Assembly: GCA_028287725.1 (NCBI GenBank)
Contig: JAQBPC010000193.1
Span: 1 to 6,123, forward strand
Direction: 5' to 3'
DNA from: Chloroflexota bacterium
GTDB lineage: Bacteria > Chloroflexota > UBA5177 > JANWHV01
Length of the DNA stretch: 6,123 bases
Below, piece by piece: positions 5,806-6,123 of this stretch (position 1 is the first letter of the stretch; each line of letters starts with the position of its first letter). The notes beneath the pieces are model-generated. The model was given only the letters and a program-made list of their open reading frames with translations. It had not been told where the DNA came from and searched no databases. Made by a program: the position numbers and the translations under genes.

Positions 5806-6123
5806 ATGGCAAACCATTTGAATCGACCATCTCGATATGCGGTGACAGCGGCAACGCTGTTCGGCGTCGTACTAGGCGGTGGCGCAACCTGGAGCTTGCA
5901 CTCAGGCACGCCAGACGTCGCAGCGCACGTAGCGCAACACTCAGGCGCAGTGAAAAGCCAGGCCGGCACAGTGAAGAGCCAGGCCGGCGCAGTGAAAAGC
6001 GTGGCGCGTCCCGCGAACAACGCGACTACCGATTTCTGCCTGTCGACACCGCCTGGCCAGCCCAGCGCCGCCGTCTCCTTCACCGAGTACAGCACTCGCC
6101 TGCCCGGGAACGATCCCGCTCAG
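5806..6123 (+). CDS. Membrane-anchored or exported protein with 7-residue repeats, 3' truncated by window
   Basis: The frame is open for 106 residues from ATG to the window edge. GGAG (5791-5794) lies 11 bases upstream as a modest ribosome binding site. The N-terminus has a basic start (Arg7, Arg10) and a hydrophobic, glycine-rich segment at about residues 11-33 (AVTAATLFGVVLGGGATW), fitting an uncleaved anchor or a signal peptide without an obvious cleavage motif. Residues 47-67 are three copies of G[AT]VKSQA-like repeats encoded by 21-nt units. A Ser/Thr/Pro-rich stretch with one cysteine (Cys78) follows. Such a layout is typical of a short anchor and linker before an extracytoplasmic domain that lies outside the window. 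I do not recognise the family and infer no enzymatic role. Confidence 0.75.
   Translation, partial: MANHLNRPSRYAVTAATLFGVVLGGGATWSLHSGTPDVAAHVAQHSGAVKSQAGTVKSQAGAVKSVARPANNATTDFCLSTPPGQPSAAVSFTEYSTRLPGNDPAQ
5944..6006 (+). repeat. Three tandem 21-nt units inside the last CDS
   Basis: Units start at 5944, 5965 and 5986. Units 1 and 2 differ by two bases (GCA/ACA and AAA/AAG); unit 3 keeps GGCGCAGTGAAAAGC and then diverges. They encode GAVKSQA, GTVKSQA and GAVKSVA. The near identity at DNA level points to recent duplication by slippage, and copy number may vary between strains. Confidence 0.9.

Noticed and set aside
5775..6095. Reverse open frame opposite the last gene with PAWLFT repeats
   Set aside because: Its repeats are the complement of the 21-nt units in the forward gene, which has the better start, ribosome binding site and N-terminal anchor.

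Overview
The window (roughly 60% G+C by eye) is dominated by four co-directional haem-biosynthesis genes on the + strand: hemE (uroporphyrinogen decarboxylase), hemH/cpfC (ferrochelatase of the coproporphyrin type), hemQ/chdC (coproheme decarboxylase) and hemA (glutamyl-tRNA reductase). HemQ together with a cluster-less ferrochelatase points to the coproporphyrin-dependent route used by Gram-positive and related lineages (Bacillota, Actinomycetota, Chloroflexota and others). The ferrochelatase lacks the C-terminal cysteines of the [2Fe-2S] type common in Actinomycetota. I therefore lean to Chloroflexota or an early-branching Bacillota, but the sequence does not settle the phylum.

Layout. Bases 1-126 hold what looks like the last 41 codons of an upstream gene. 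A leader of about 200 nt with two good hairpins follows (104-133 and 233-250). hemE (325-1401, TTG start preferred) overlaps cpfC (1401-2369) by one base. chdC (2411-3193) follows after 41 nt with a clear ribosome binding site. hemA (3306-4736) follows after 112 nt with its own strong ribosome binding site. hemA ends with a non-conserved tail of 38 residues that contains a perfect 36-bp palindrome (4647-4682).

From about 4724 to 5430 the DNA is coding-like but broken by stops and frame changes. The first piece (4724-4996) is not recognised. The second (about 5072-5428) reads, across two frame shifts and an internal TAG, as a decayed VOC/glyoxalase-like protein. Bases 5429-5805 carry no convincing gene, only short repeats and a strong but orphan Shine-Dalgarno sequence. 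At 5806 a new gene begins and runs off the window; it encodes a membrane-anchored or exported protein with three 7-residue repeats.

Pathway. HemA makes glutamate-1-semialdehyde from glutamyl-tRNA at the entry of the pathway. HemE makes coproporphyrinogen III. CpfC puts iron into coproporphyrin III. ChdC removes two propionate carboxyls to give haem b. The coproporphyrinogen oxidase (CgoX) that belongs between HemE and CpfC, and HemL/B/C/D, are not in the window and must be encoded elsewhere. I found no clearly new system; the best leads are the palindrome inside hemA, the decayed gene tract behind it, and the long insertion in HemQ.
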